DNA from: Gracilaria gracilis
Lineage: Eukaryota; Rhodophyta; Florideophyceae; Gracilariales; Gracilariaceae
DNA length: 64,000 bases
Assembly (NCBI GenBank): GCA_030374805.1
Contig: JARGSG010000036.1
Coordinates: 62,001 to 126,000 of the forward strand
Direction: 5' to 3'
Under the pieces are notes generated by a model. It made no database searches. It had not been told where the DNA came from and saw only the letters and a program-made list of their open reading frames with translations. A program made the translations under genes and the position numbers. Shown piece by piece: positions 32,578 through 42,651 of the stretch (position 1 is its first letter; each line of letters opens with the position of its first letter).

Positions 32578-33571
32578 ACGAGAATCGAGTCACGTCACGT
32601 CTGGGCGAAAATCATGTTGATTCCCGCACGAATGGGTCTCGAAGATGATCTTCAGCAATGAAACGCACAAACGACTCGCAACTCAGAAACATCTCATCTG
32701 GATACCGAATATCTACAGTACATATGGAATTTGTTTTCGTGGTTTCACGTCTCCGGAATGTGAACAGTTGCTCCACCGCGCGTGCGCGCCCTTCTCAGCA
32801 GATGATCCGTCTCCGCTGCGCTGCATCACCGTCATCATCAGGAAGTACATCGCTGCGCCGATGGGAGAGAAATCGCCTTACATGGGAATAGGATCGATCC
32901 TATTCACTACAGGAGGATACTATCGCTCTATTCTACACAGGAGCAAAGGCCAAATGTTCAAGGTCATAGGACAGTTTTTGTCTTTACAGTGGCTTTCAAA
33001 GCTCCTCTGGGGCTCTTGGGAATTTACTCAAGAGCACATTTCCCACTTCCAGTAGGTTGTCCGACCGTCACCAGAAGTTCCGGTCGGAATTAATCTTCCG
33101 TGTGAACGTTCCCGACCTCATGCAGGAAGGGAGGCATATTTCCTCATGATGAGCTCCTCCTTTCCCACCAGCGGAACCCTACGGTTCTAGCCAGCAGAAT
33201 ACCGCACTAGCCTGTCGTCGCACCACCACTCTGCCTTTGCAACAGCCGCCTCCGTTGACTACCAGATGACAGTCTACACTGCATGCACGAACGTATAGCA
33301 ATCGCCAAGAACCCCACCTGTCGAAGAGTCCGTGAAGGATAACATCAGACTTCCCAGGCCACCTCCTCTAACTCAAACCCACCGACAGCTAAGCGTGGTA
33401 GCGGTGGAGAGGACCTTCGGTTTGCTACTGACAGCAACATCGTTCCTGAGACCACAGCCTCATTAGATACAGCGGCAAACCCGAAGGCTGCTGTCGTGCT
33501 CAATGGGAGCACGAAACGCCATTCAAGCATTGGACCAGGAACTACACCACAGCTTCTAACAATAATGCAAA
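32578..33571. other. region without recognisable genes
   Basis: An ORF at 32645-33055 (plus) has no recognisable features. Nothing else is seen. Confidence 0.45.
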
Positions 33572-33958
33572 ATGGAGTTTCTGTCTTCGCGTCTAAATAA
33601 GCGGCAAAGCAAATGCCTTTGCGAAAGGAAGAGGACCTGCGGTATAAAAGTTGATCTCTTTGAAGAAAATGAAGCGCATGGGAAAGGAACGTATTCTAAG
33701 AGAAAAGGAAAGGATGTTGCTCAGCGCCGGAATGAATAGCGAGGTGTCCGACAAGAACGGCAACGGAAGCAGGACTATACAGAACCGAAGGCTGTATCTG
33801 GAACTGACAGTTCAGAATCGAAAAAAAAACCATCGGAGGAGGAAGATGAGGAGGAATCTGAATCGGAATGTGACGAGTCTGATGCAGATTCTCAGTCATC
33901 TGCAGCATCCCATGGAGGTGAAGGCTTTCATCGTCCGGGCTCACAGTGGATAAAATGA
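33572..33958 (+). pseudogene. Lys/Ser/Glu-rich reading frame with one in-frame TAG
   Basis: From ATG 33572 the frame encodes a basic Cys-containing segment (LNKRQSKCLCERKRTCG) and a Lys/Arg-rich stretch, stops at TAG 33737-33739, then resumes with Ser/Glu/Asp-rich acidic sequence to TGA 33956-33958. Basic-then-acidic composition resembles the tail of a nuclear protein. Each half is short, so other frames give longer but compositionally random ORFs here. Function unknown; possibly the last exon of a broken gene. Confidence 0.35.
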
Positions 33959-34653
33959 TTGTTCGCTAGGTATTCGAAGCGGCAACGACAAGCGTAGTGA
34001 GATACAATGGCTTTTGTACAGGGTTTCACCTCGTTATACATATCTCTGGACGTACCGCGGAAGACGAACTTCACACCAGGCTTTGAAGCAATGAAGCAAA
34101 TATGCTGTAAGGTTCAACGGCTTTGAAATACAATACCTTCGTAGTTTTGGGGCATATGTGGCGCTACTCTAAGGGTTTCCTCATACGGAAGCATTTATGG
34201 CCCGTTCTGTTAAGACAACCCAGGGGACCTACACGGGTACCGGTACAGGTATCTGCAGCAGGTCTGTAACAAAACGTGAAATAAGCTACTGAAAAGAACT
34301 TGAGATATAGATGCGGGTCTCAGAGGTGTTTGATGGATGCACACCAACAGCGAGCTTCGGACCTTCAATTGGTGAGATGGGCTAAGCATATTTGGAGTCA
34401 AATTTCTTTCTTTGTGACGCACTTTGTTGTGAGAAGGTTGAAGTGGACATTGCGATGGGCATTTGCTTGTTCTTCTAGTGCTTTAGGCATGACTTTTGGA
34501 GACAGGTGTTCCACAGAGAGTGTCAATGGAACTGCGTGCACAATCAGAGGCTTGTGGTGCAAAAGAAACAGGAGATTGAAATAGTTTGAAAGCTTTTTTA
34601 GTTCGAGCCCTTGAAGCTTGCCTATGATATGGGGAGTCGAGCTATCATACCTT
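33959..34653. other. intergenic region
   Basis: No gene seen. It probably holds the 3' end of the transporter gene on the minus strand. Confidence 0.5.
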
Positions 34654-36195
34654 TCACATACTGCCAGAATATTGCAGTTGGAGAGCAGCGGCGGTGTTCA
34701 GAGTTAAGAAGAGAGGAGTGCACAAGAACTGGAGAAATACGGTTCGCACAACGTCACGGCCAAGTTGTTTACCAGCCCGATTTAACCTGTTTCTCACCAA
34801 TGCCATCATCATGACGGTTGTATTCGCGGTAGGATTGTTGAACTCTATCAAGCCAAATACAGCGAGCAGGTGATTATGCACTTGAGATGCTAAACCCAGC
34901 CAGGAGTACAGAAAACGCGCTAACGCTGGCAACACAATCAAACGCCAAAGAAGGATTGCTGCGAACACGCGATTGCCAAACATCTCGTCTTCCTGATAGT
35001 CATAACTTCGGTCATCCTCCTGCATACGAGTTATTTCAAGTGTGTGAGTGGCGTGGAAGAATAGTACTGGAATACTTGGAAGCGACAGAACGGCAACGTA
35101 CCTCTGCAAGACAGTGGTAGAATTCAGCTCCCACCACGATAGCATTAATCGGGACAACCACGTTGCCTAAGATGTTAATCGAAAGCATAACTGGTCGCAG
35201 TACTCCGTCATGGTTGAGCAATGCATTTGCGACGGGGTATACCTTTTCAGACGAAATGAAGAAGTAAGTATTGTGACAGCCTTGGAAGAAATTGAATACG
35301 ATACGTACAAATGCGAGAAACACAGCAGCGATCATGGAGATAAAGATCGGGGACTTCAATGAGCGAGAAACAGCTTCCTGAATTCCATCTGCTTCTTCAA
35401 TGCAGTGGGCGTTCAGCAGAGGTGCTTCTTCCGCGCCGGGCGTGTCGACAGTGTTGTCTGGTGCAGCTCTCAAGTACTGGTATAGCGTCATCCACTGCAA
35501 AGGAGAATACATGAGGAAAAGGGCGTTAGCGTTTCGACAAGATTGCGAAATAGTGATTTATGTGAACGTACGGATATGATATTGATGATTGTAAGGAACA
35601 AAGAGGCGTATCCCATGCTCTTCTCGTAGCACTGTGGTACTTGCATGAGGGGTGGAAAAGTATCACAGAGCGATTGCATGACTAGCAAAGGAAGGACGTT
35701 AGCATTCCCCAGCGTGAGGCACACGAAGATTGCTCGTCGCACGGCCTCCTGTTTGTCATAGGCAATTATTCTGGTAATGGGAATAGCACAAGTTGCGCTG
35801 ATACCCAACACAAGAAATGCGAGAACGACAGGCACCCATATTTGCTGCAGGGCAGAGAATGAGTCGTCGCCGGAAAGCAATGTGTCAATGGCGGAACGTG
35901 CTGTATGGAGAATGGAACCGAACACAAGGCATGGAATGAACATATCTTTGGTTGCTTTAGATAGTCTTCTTGTTAGCCGCCGATCGAGAATTTCGGTGTA
36001 AACAAGGTACGCGCCGGCGGCACATAGCGTTAGCAGCTCGATACTACCGCTTACGCTGGATCCGAGAATATTGGAAGACGAAGAACTCATGGCAGAGGTG
36101 AAGGTGGTGAGAGAAACGAGAAGCAAGCCTAGATGCGAAGAAAGATTGTTGTGTCCAAAAATGTTTGGTGGCATTGAGATGAATGTGAATGGCAA
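34654..36195 (-). CDS. auxin efflux carrier (AEC/PIN-like) family membrane transporter, three exons
   Basis: Exons on the minus strand are 36195-35572, 35494-35102 and 35019-34654. The introns (35495-35571, 77 nt; 35020-35101, 82 nt) have GTACG donors, CTAAC/TAACT branch points and GCAG acceptors, and both fall between codons. The joined protein is about 460 residues with roughly nine hydrophobic segments in two bundles around a hydrophilic middle loop (after WMTLYQYL), the layout of the Mem_trans/AEC family of eukaryotic PIN-like proteins. The N-terminal bundle has FGSILHTARSAID, ISATCAIPI and LTLGNANVLPLLV; the second has SPIFISMIAAV and ILGNVVVPINAIVVGAEF. Substrate unknown. The C-terminus looks short, and an optional 69-nt in-frame intron (GTGAGA...CTCCAG) may lie near it. 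Confidence 0.78.
35020..35101 (-). other. intron 2 of the AEC-family gene
   Basis: 82 nt, GTACGTTG donor and CGTATGCAG acceptor, phase 0. It joins ...HCLAE to EDDRSY. Confidence 0.75.
35495..35571 (-). other. intron 1 of the AEC-family gene
   Basis: 77 nt, GTACGTTC donor, CGCTAACG branch point, TTTGCAG acceptor, phase 0. It joins ...IINIIS to WMTLYQ. Confidence 0.8.
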
Positions 36196-37136
36196 CGGGG
36201 TAGGGTTGGGATTCGGTTAAGAGGTGAGTACAAGCGGGAGATAGCTAATTGCGCTAACGTTAAGCTGAAGGCTGGGCGATGTATTGTCCCGATATCGCAT
36301 AGGAGCAGAGGCAAGGCGGCCCAAGAAGCAAATTAAGACGAGTGGAAATATACTATGGCTCGGGAAAGCAGGGGGCGAGCGGGCGATAGGAGTGCGGGAA
36401 TGGATGGAGGTGGCGCGGTTTGAAGGAGTTCCGAAGCAATTGTTGAATCTGCGAGGTCATTGAAAGGCGAATTGCGAACGGTGGCATGAAGTGAACAGAT
36501 GGGGCAGATGGAGTGGAGCGAAGGAGATGGAGGTTCACCGAAACGGAATGGCCCGTGGCGGCGCGAATAAGCAGAATCTTTCGGTTGGGCAACGGCGGAG
36601 GGCGAATAAAGTCGTTGCGGGGTGTGAGCGGAGAAGGGCGCGGAAACGTGCAGTGCGGGAGAGGCGATACGCTTGTTGATATATGGAGACACGCGGCCAT
36701 GGCGGCGACGGCGGCGCGCGAGAGCGCGAGCGCGCGAGCCTCGCGCGCGGCGGTGTGCCGTAGACAAAAGTTACACGCGCTTCGATTCGGGGGAGGTGCG
36801 AGAGCGCCACGAAGGTGAAGCGCATCGCGAGACGCCGCGAGCACTCGGAAAGCGATGCCCGCACGTGACGTCGATTGCGCGCTGCCGCTCAAAGCGAAGC
36901 TGCCGCCAGGGGCGCACGTCCCCGCCGTGCATGCGACCGTCGACGAACCGTTTGTACACGTCAGCAGCAACAGGCGTCGCGCGCAACCCGCTGCTGACGT
37001 GGTCGCGCTGTGCCATCAACTCCCAACACTTGTCTCGCGAAGAACGAACGCCGGCACACAACACCAGCAACGAGCATCCATCCCACCATCATCATGATCA
37101 TCATGCAGTCGCCACTGCGACTGTGCGCCGCCTCGC
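36196..37136. promoter_or_regulatory. divergent intergenic region between the AEC and end-repair genes
   Basis: About 940 bp separating two divergently transcribed genes. GC-rich in its right half, with Arg/Ala-rich overlapping ORFs on all frames that look like composition artefacts. It should contain both promoters; no TATA box is evident. Confidence 0.45.
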
Positions 37137-40100
37137 ATGGCTCCACCCGCCCCAACTCTCAGCTTTTCGTTCTCGAGCGGCGCCATAATCGCCACCGCGC
37201 CCTTCTTTCACCGCCTGCCACTGTGTGATTCCTCTCAGCATGGAGCACCCACCACATCGGCCTCGGTCATCATTGCCTCCGCCTCAGAGTGTGACGCTCT
37301 GGGACCGCAGAACACCACGCTTCTTCTGCGCTGTCTTTCGCAATCCGTGTCGCACCCCCCTATTATTATCCTCGCGAATACGAACATGCAAGGGAACACT
37401 TTGTTCTGGCCTCACGCACAGCATGCCCGTGCACGCGTGCGACTGTCGCGCACAAAGTTTCAATTTTCTCCAAGTCCTTCGACGCCCAGTGCTTTCGAAC
37501 CGCTGCAACAACTACATTCCTCTGTAGATATTGACGCTTTGTTGCAACTCGCAAGAACAGCTGCAACCTTTTCGCCGCAGTATGCTTCTGTGGTTGACGA
37601 TCTGTACCATATCACTCACTTGATTCAACAAACGCACTCTTCCATTTCTGTTCAACGTCAAACTATAATTATTCGCTTGGTAGCCGTGGCGCGTCTTGAC
37701 CCACGTGACCATCGCGTTTTGACACAGGCCAATTCTCTTGTGCTACTTGACCCTACCAATCCCAGCTCGTACTTGCCACGCGCTCAAGCTCGCTGTGCGG
37801 CCAAACAATACTGGCCTGCTGTTTTGGATGTGTGGTATTCTGTTCTTATCCTCGACCTACAACCTTCTGCCCAATCTCGGCTAGTGTCGCTTCTGGAGCG
37901 CTGTCTGCCCCATGTTCCGCACATTGGCTTGGACGTCGTTTTTGTACTGCGAACAACTGCTAGTTCTGTCCAGGACTGTTTTCCAGCTCCATACGATTGC
38001 CTCACATGGGATCGTTTATCCTCCGCACAGCAAAAGATGCATTACGACATCATTAAGCGCGTTTGGCTGAGGAGCAAGGACAAAGCGCTACCGTTATCAG
38101 CTGATCGAAAAGCTGTACTTGAATATGCTTCCACCTACGCAGCATTCATTTGTTCTTCGGGAATGCGTCAGGCAGTTCCGACGGCTGTGAAACTTCCACA
38201 GATGTTCATGTGGTTAGTTCCGCTTCGTTTGGCGGGTTCCGCTATGATCTCTACAAGAGCACAGATCACTGCAATGGAAAGCGTGGGTTTTACGCTGATT
38301 GTTTCTCTTACAATTGAGCAACCGTTGCAGTCGTCCTGGTTTAAATCATGCCGCAATTTGTTTCTTCCAATGCGCAGAGGTCGCACTCCCAGTTTCCATC
38401 AGATCGATGTGTTTGCTGCTCAAGCGGCAGACGCGAAAATGACTCTCATCCACTGCATGGAGGGGAAATCGCGTACTGCGCTGCTTATGGGTGTGTGGCT
38501 TATGCTGTTCGGCTTTTCTTCTGGTCCAAGTTTATGTTCAAAGTGCACCTCAGCGAACGGTTTGCACGAGACCAACCAGTTTATAGGTTGCTGTAAAGAT
38601 CCAACCTGTGCTCTCACTGCGCGACATCCGGTGATGTCTGCTCAGGAGGCAATTGAAATTGTGAAGCGCCAGCGGGCTGGATTGGCGATGAGCTATGATC
38701 AAGAAAAGTTCTTGAATGACTACAACGCGGAACTGTGGCGGCGATATGGCCTTTTGCATGATTTGGATGCGAGTGCCATTTCGAGTGAACTCGTATACCC
38801 TCGACGAATCTCAACAAAGGAAGATGATGCGGAGCTTCAGGTAAATGGTCGTCCGATGCAAAATGTCCCGTCTTTGATTGTCCTATGCGGTTTGCCAGGA
38901 AGTGGCAAAAGTTTTCTTGCGAATCGAATCTCTAGACTGAACCCGAGAATGTTTGCTGTGGCATGTCAGGACACGCTGGGCTCTCGGGATTCGTGTTTCT
39001 CTTCTGTATCAAACGCTGTCAAGAGGGGCAGAGTTTGTGCTATTGTAGACAGATGTAACCCAAAGCTGAGCGACAGGGAAGAGTGGTTACATTGCGCTTT
39101 CTGTCCTAGCTCCGCTATTATCGTCCACTTGGACATTCCTCCAGAACAGTGTACTGTAAGGGCGGAACGGCGCGTAAGTCATCCAACATTGATACCGAGT
39201 TCTGCGGGTCATGTTATTCAGGGTGTCTCCAAATGTTTTGAGGTTCCTGGCGATAAAGATCTGCACAAAGGCTTCGACGCCATCTACGTTATTCGCGGAA
39301 GAGTCTCATTTGAAACCTTCTTAACGCGGTTGAGAAGGGTTGTGGGTACAGGAGCTAACGGGACTCTTGAGGATGAATCACTCGACTCTGAACAGGACGA
39401 GAAAGAGTCAATGAACAAGTCAGGCAGTAGCTCTTTATGTCTTGAGGAGTGTAATCTATCACTTGTCGAGGTGGAAACCGACGGCAGCAGCGCACATTTC
39501 AAAGGGGAATATGTGAGTTCAACAAACTTTCGACATAATGAAAGCTCCTTGGGTTTCACTCTGCCTCAGAGACAAGGGTGCAATGGAAATACAAGATCTC
39601 ATCCGGTCGAGCGCTGCTCCACTGTCGGAACCGCTGCGCCACGATCAGAACGGCCCATTCGTTTGTCTGGTTTCGTAAAATTTCCTCGAACGAGGCACAT
39701 TCTGAATCTCGGAGGGGGCGTTACGGATGACGATCTCGTTATGGACAGTGGGGAATTGGCCCAGATGATAGCCATATTAAATATGACGCGACTCGATAAG
39801 AATATGAAGTTGACGATAGAAGAGAAAGTGGATGGAGCAAACCTCGGATTCAGCATCTGCCCGGAAAGCGGAAAGGTTCTAGTGCAGAACAGATCACACT
39901 ATGTGAATACTAAGAGTCACTTACAATTCAAACTTATCAAGTTCTTTGTGGAGACATACGAAGAAGATCTTCGAAAAGTGCTCCGAGACGGTGAACGGAT
40001 ATTGTATGGTGAATGGATGTATGCAAAACATAGCATCCTGTACTCGAAACTCCCAAGCATATTTCTTGCATTCGATTTGTTTGACAAGGAGAAGAGTAAG

Positions 40101-40382
40101 TTTCTGAGCCGTGCCGCGTTCAGGAGGGAATTGGAAGGTACAAGAATTTGTTCGGTCGAACAAGTTCGTTTGCCAAACGAGATTACGATTTCAAGCATCA
40201 AAGAGCTTGCATTGAACTGTGAAAGCCATTACTACGAGGGACCGGCGGAGGGGCTTTATTTTCGAATTGACCGTGATGGGTGGCTTGTAGACAGAGCGAA
40301 GATTGTGAGGCCTGACTTCATCGCTAGTAATGAACATTGGACTAGGCGGGCGCCCGAGCGAAACAAATTTGAATCGTTGTGA
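37137..40382 (+). CDS. trifunctional nucleic-acid end-repair enzyme: phosphatase + polynucleotide kinase + Rnl2-like ligase
   Basis: 1081 residues, intronless. Residues ~130-330 are helical and TPR-like (LDPTNPSSYLPRAQARCAAKQYWPAV). Next comes a dual-specificity/Tyr-phosphatase-like domain with a CX5R loop, HCMEGKSRT (Cys440, Arg446). A P-loop kinase domain has Walker A GLPGSGKS (585-592) and VDRCNPKLSDREEW, as in polynucleotide kinases. After a Ser/Glu-rich linker the C-terminus is a nucleotidyltransferase of the T4 Rnl2/RNA-ligase type: motif I EEKVDGANLGF (Lys897 nucleotidylated), LYGEWMYAKHSI (motif III), EGLYFRI (IV) and DRAKIVRPDF (V). Together these would trim, phosphorylate and seal broken RNA (or nicked DNA) ends, as do tRNA-splicing and viral repair enzymes. 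The domain order phosphatase-kinase-ligase differs from yeast Trl1 (ligase-kinase-phosphodiesterase). Confidence 0.85.
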   Translation: MAPPAPTLSFSFSSGAIIATAPFFHRLPLCDSSQHGAPTTSASVIIASASECDALGPQNTTLLLRCLSQSVSHPPIIILANTNMQGNTLFWPHAQHARARVRLSRTKFQFSPSPSTPSAFEPLQQLHSSVDIDALLQLARTAATFSPQYASVVDDLYHITHLIQQTHSSISVQRQTIIIRLVAVARLDPRDHRVLTQANSLVLLDPTNPSSYLPRAQARCAAKQYWPAVLDVWYSVLILDLQPSAQSRLVSLLERCLPHVPHIGLDVVFVLRTTASSVQDCFPAPYDCLTWDRLSSAQQKMHYDIIKRVWLRSKDKALPLSADRKAVLEYASTYAAFICSSGMRQAVPTAVKLPQMFMWLVPLRLAGSAMISTRAQITAMESVGFTLIVSLTIEQPLQSSWFKSCRNLFLPMRRGRTPSFHQIDVFAAQAADAKMTLIHCMEGKSRTALLMGVWLMLFGFSSGPSLCSKCTSANGLHETNQFIGCCKDPTCALTARHPVMSAQEAIEIVKRQRAGLAMSYDQEKFLNDYNAELWRRYGLLHDLDASAISSELVYPRRISTKEDDAELQVNGRPMQNVPSLIVLCGLPGSGKSFLANRISRLNPRMFAVACQDTLGSRDSCFSSVSNAVKRGRVCAIVDRCNPKLSDREEWLHCAFCPSSAIIVHLDIPPEQCTVRAERRVSHPTLIPSSAGHVIQGVSKCFEVPGDKDLHKGFDAIYVIRGRVSFETFLTRLRRVVGTGANGTLEDESLDSEQDEKESMNKSGSSSLCLEECNLSLVEVETDGSSAHFKGEYVSSTNFRHNESSLGFTLPQRQGCNGNTRSHPVERCSTVGTAAPRSERPIRLSGFVKFPRTRHILNLGGGVTDDDLVMDSGELAQMIAILNMTRLDKNMKLTIEEKVDGANLGFSICPESGKVLVQNRSHYVNTKSHLQFKLIKFFVETYEEDLRKVLRDGERILYGEWMYAKHSILYSKLPSIFLAFDLFDKEKSKFLSRAAFRRELEGTRICSVEQVRLPNEITISSIKELALNCESHYYEGPAEGLYFRIDRDGWLVDRAKIVRPDFIASNEHWTRRAPERNKFESL

Positions 40383-40870
40383 CCACTGGTTGTGACTCCA
40401 CGCCTTGCGTTAGTTGGTCTTGCCTTTGAAGTCCAACATGACGTAAGTTAACATGTACAAAACGATGAGGAATTGCGATCTGTTTCACTCAAGTGCTCAT
40501 ATAGTACACGTAGTTGACCACCGTTTTAAGTCGGATACTACATACAGTATATCTATTAGTATTAAATCTAACTCTGATAACACGTAATCTTCGTTAATGT
40601 GGAAGTGTGGTGAGCTACACCACAACAACAAAAATGGATACTAAAGAGTATTGGAGTGCTGCATCCTACTCTTTGTACAGTTGTGAAACTTTGTATAGAC
40701 AAAGTTTTCCTCTAATTCTAGTAATAGAAGTCTCAAAGTCCACAAAGAGAGAGAGAGAGAGAGAGAGAGAACAGTACAAAAACACGAAGGTAGTGTAGCT
40801 ATCACTACCGGTAGATAAATATGACATCCTTTCTACACGTACATGATGTAAGAAGCCATCGCGTAGATCG
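40383..40870. other. convergent intergenic region with (GA)n
   Basis: Between convergent gene ends. It contains a (GA)12 microsatellite at about 40746-40770 and nothing else recognisable. Confidence 0.5.
40746..40770. repeat. (GA)n microsatellite
   Basis: Uninterrupted GA dinucleotide run of about 25 bp. Confidence 0.95.
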
Positions 40871-42379
40871 TCAGATGCCTGCGTATCGACCATGCAGATT
40901 TCCATTAGGGTCAAGCCCATGGCGCCTCTCGCGTGCGAAAGCGCGCGCAATGCGTCGTGCCTGTCTACGATCTGGTATGGACACCTCGCGCGCTTCGGAG
41001 CGCGCTTCGGAGCGCGCCGGATGCAGAAGCACTTGGCTCTCATGCACAGACGGGTCCTCCAGCATCACGCGCACGCTGCACTCGGCCACCTTGGATCCGA
41101 AGTGACCGGACCAGAAGCGGCTGTCTTTTCCCGACACGACCAACACCGCAAAGCAAGCATTGGGAGTTGGCGGTGATACGAGTCGCGCCAAATCCCAGTA
41201 ATCCGCCGGAGCGTCTAGCGGTCCGTCCGTGCTCATGTATCGCAGCTCCTGTGCTTGTTGGTTGTATATGGCTGCCTCCAATTGGAACTGTGACGGACAG
41301 TCTGTGCGGGCCATGAAGCGAGCGGAGAATTCCATCATGGCTTGGGACGGATCTCGCACGTAGAGACGCAGGTCTACCACCTGCGCCATGCTGCTCCAAG
41401 ACCAAGACGACACGAAATTGGTGTCGCTGTTGAACAGACGTACTTCGCTACGTTCTACATACCAGGGCGTTCTTTCCAACTGCACCCAACCTTGTAAGTG
41501 CTGCGCACCGCTGCGGTTGTGTATGAGATTGCGTGAACCGCGTTCAAACGCTGGTGCACGCGTGACAGCCTCTGGGGCGCTTTGCTCGGACTCACACGCA
41601 GCGCAGTGATACAGTTGTTCGCAGTTCTTGGACGCGCCATTGTCGTGAAAGTGCTTGCCGTTGGGCATCGGTTCCGTGCACTGTGGGCGACCGCTACATG
41701 GTTTTGTGACGATGTTGGCCCTTCGCGCGCGTCCGTCATCTTGCTGGTGGCATTGCGAACAAAGGTGCGTGCTCCCATAGCAAACGTAATTGGCAGTGTT
41801 ACAACAGAAGCGACATTTCCAGACGTGAAACGGGGTGTGTGTGGTATCAGTGCATGTGGAAGTTGTGCGAGTGGAGCAGCGCGGGCACAGACGATCCTGA
41901 GTTGCGAGAGTTGGAACGCGCTCAGCACATCGCAACGTTCCGCCGAAATAAGGACTGCTGCACACGGAGCACATGTAAAATGCGTAGACGGTGCGCGCAT
42001 ATTCCAATAGCCGCCCGAAGAACGCGCCCTTGCGGTCGCTCACTGCGCTATGCAGGTGCAGACGGTCCACTTGAGCCTGCTGAAGCATGAGCTGGTCGAC
42101 GTTGTCGCTCAGGTGCGAGACGGAGCGCGTGACTCCGTCTAGTAAGGGGTGCTGACAGAATTGGGCGCATTTGGCGCAGCGATAACCTGTGAACAGCAGC
42201 GGTTTGCTGAGGTCCGGCTCGGCCAGTCGCAGTTGTTGGCGCACGCAGGCAAGGTGCCATTTATGGCCGCACGACAGCGTTATGGACTGCGCCTCCGGCG
42301 CATCAAGTGGGTCCAGACATATTGCGCAGTCCACTGACGCGTCTTGAAACGTCGCAGCGCCACTTGGTTCAGCGGCCAT
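40871..42379 (-). CDS. RING-Cys-relay (RCR, MYCBP2-like) E3 ligase fused to an FBA-like domain
   Basis: 502 residues, intronless. A RING finger spans residues 18-71 (CAIC, SCGHKWHLAC, RCAKC). A tandem-cysteine region (~132-265) closely follows the C-terminal domain of human MYCBP2/PHR ligases: YMCSVCSSPYFGG, CPRC, KCRFCCNTANYVCYGSTHLCSQCH. From memory of that family, the relay cysteines (human C4520 and C4572) correspond to Cys151 and Cys200, the catalytic His4583 to His211, and the two Phe of the threonine pocket to Tyr201 and Leu206. From ~280 on, the sequence NLIHNRSG...LQGWVQLERTPWYVE...FVSSWSWSSMAQVVDLRLY matches the F-box-associated (FBA) domain, a glycoprotein/substrate-binding jelly roll. 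It is a ubiquitin ligase that probably selects substrates through its own FBA domain. MYCBP2 is roughly nine times longer. Confidence 0.85.
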   Translation of the reverse strand: MAAEPSGAATFQDASVDCAICLDPLDAPEAQSITLSCGHKWHLACVRQQLRLAEPDLSKPLLFTGYRCAKCAQFCQHPLLDGVTRSVSHLSDNVDQLMLQQAQVDRLHLHSAVSDRKGAFFGRLLEYARTVYAFYMCSVCSSPYFGGTLRCAERVPTLATQDRLCPRCSTRTTSTCTDTTHTPFHVWKCRFCCNTANYVCYGSTHLCSQCHQQDDGRARRANIVTKPCSGRPQCTEPMPNGKHFHDNGASKNCEQLYHCAACESEQSAPEAVTRAPAFERGSRNLIHNRSGAQHLQGWVQLERTPWYVERSEVRLFNSDTNFVSSWSWSSMAQVVDLRLYVRDPSQAMMEFSARFMARTDCPSQFQLEAAIYNQQAQELRYMSTDGPLDAPADYWDLARLVSPPTPNACFAVLVVSGKDSRFWSGHFGSKVAECSVRVMLEDPSVHESQVLLHPARSEARSEAREVSIPDRRQARRIARAFARERRHGLDPNGNLHGRYAGI

Positions 42380-42651
42380 GTTGCGGTGAGGGCGAGACGG
42401 GCGGAGCGAGCTGTGAAAAGCAAACGCGCGGCACGGAAACGAAACACGAGCAGTTGGTCTGTTTGTTTAGTAGATTGTACAGGTACGGGTAAGAGGGCTA
42501 ACGCTACCGTTGGTACCAACGGGAACGTTACCCAGGGTAGTAAAGCAGGGGGGGATTTTTGAACTAGAGAATCTATGTACTGTATGATACTAGTATGAAA
42601 GGTGTTGCTAGGCGGCGCTGACAATGAACCAGCAGGCGTGTGTTGCGCATG

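Noticed and set aside
36353..36970. 205-codon minus-strand ORF in the divergent promoter region
   Set aside because: Overlaps several equally long ORFs in other frames in GC-rich DNA; low-complexity Arg/Ala/Ser/Pro composition.
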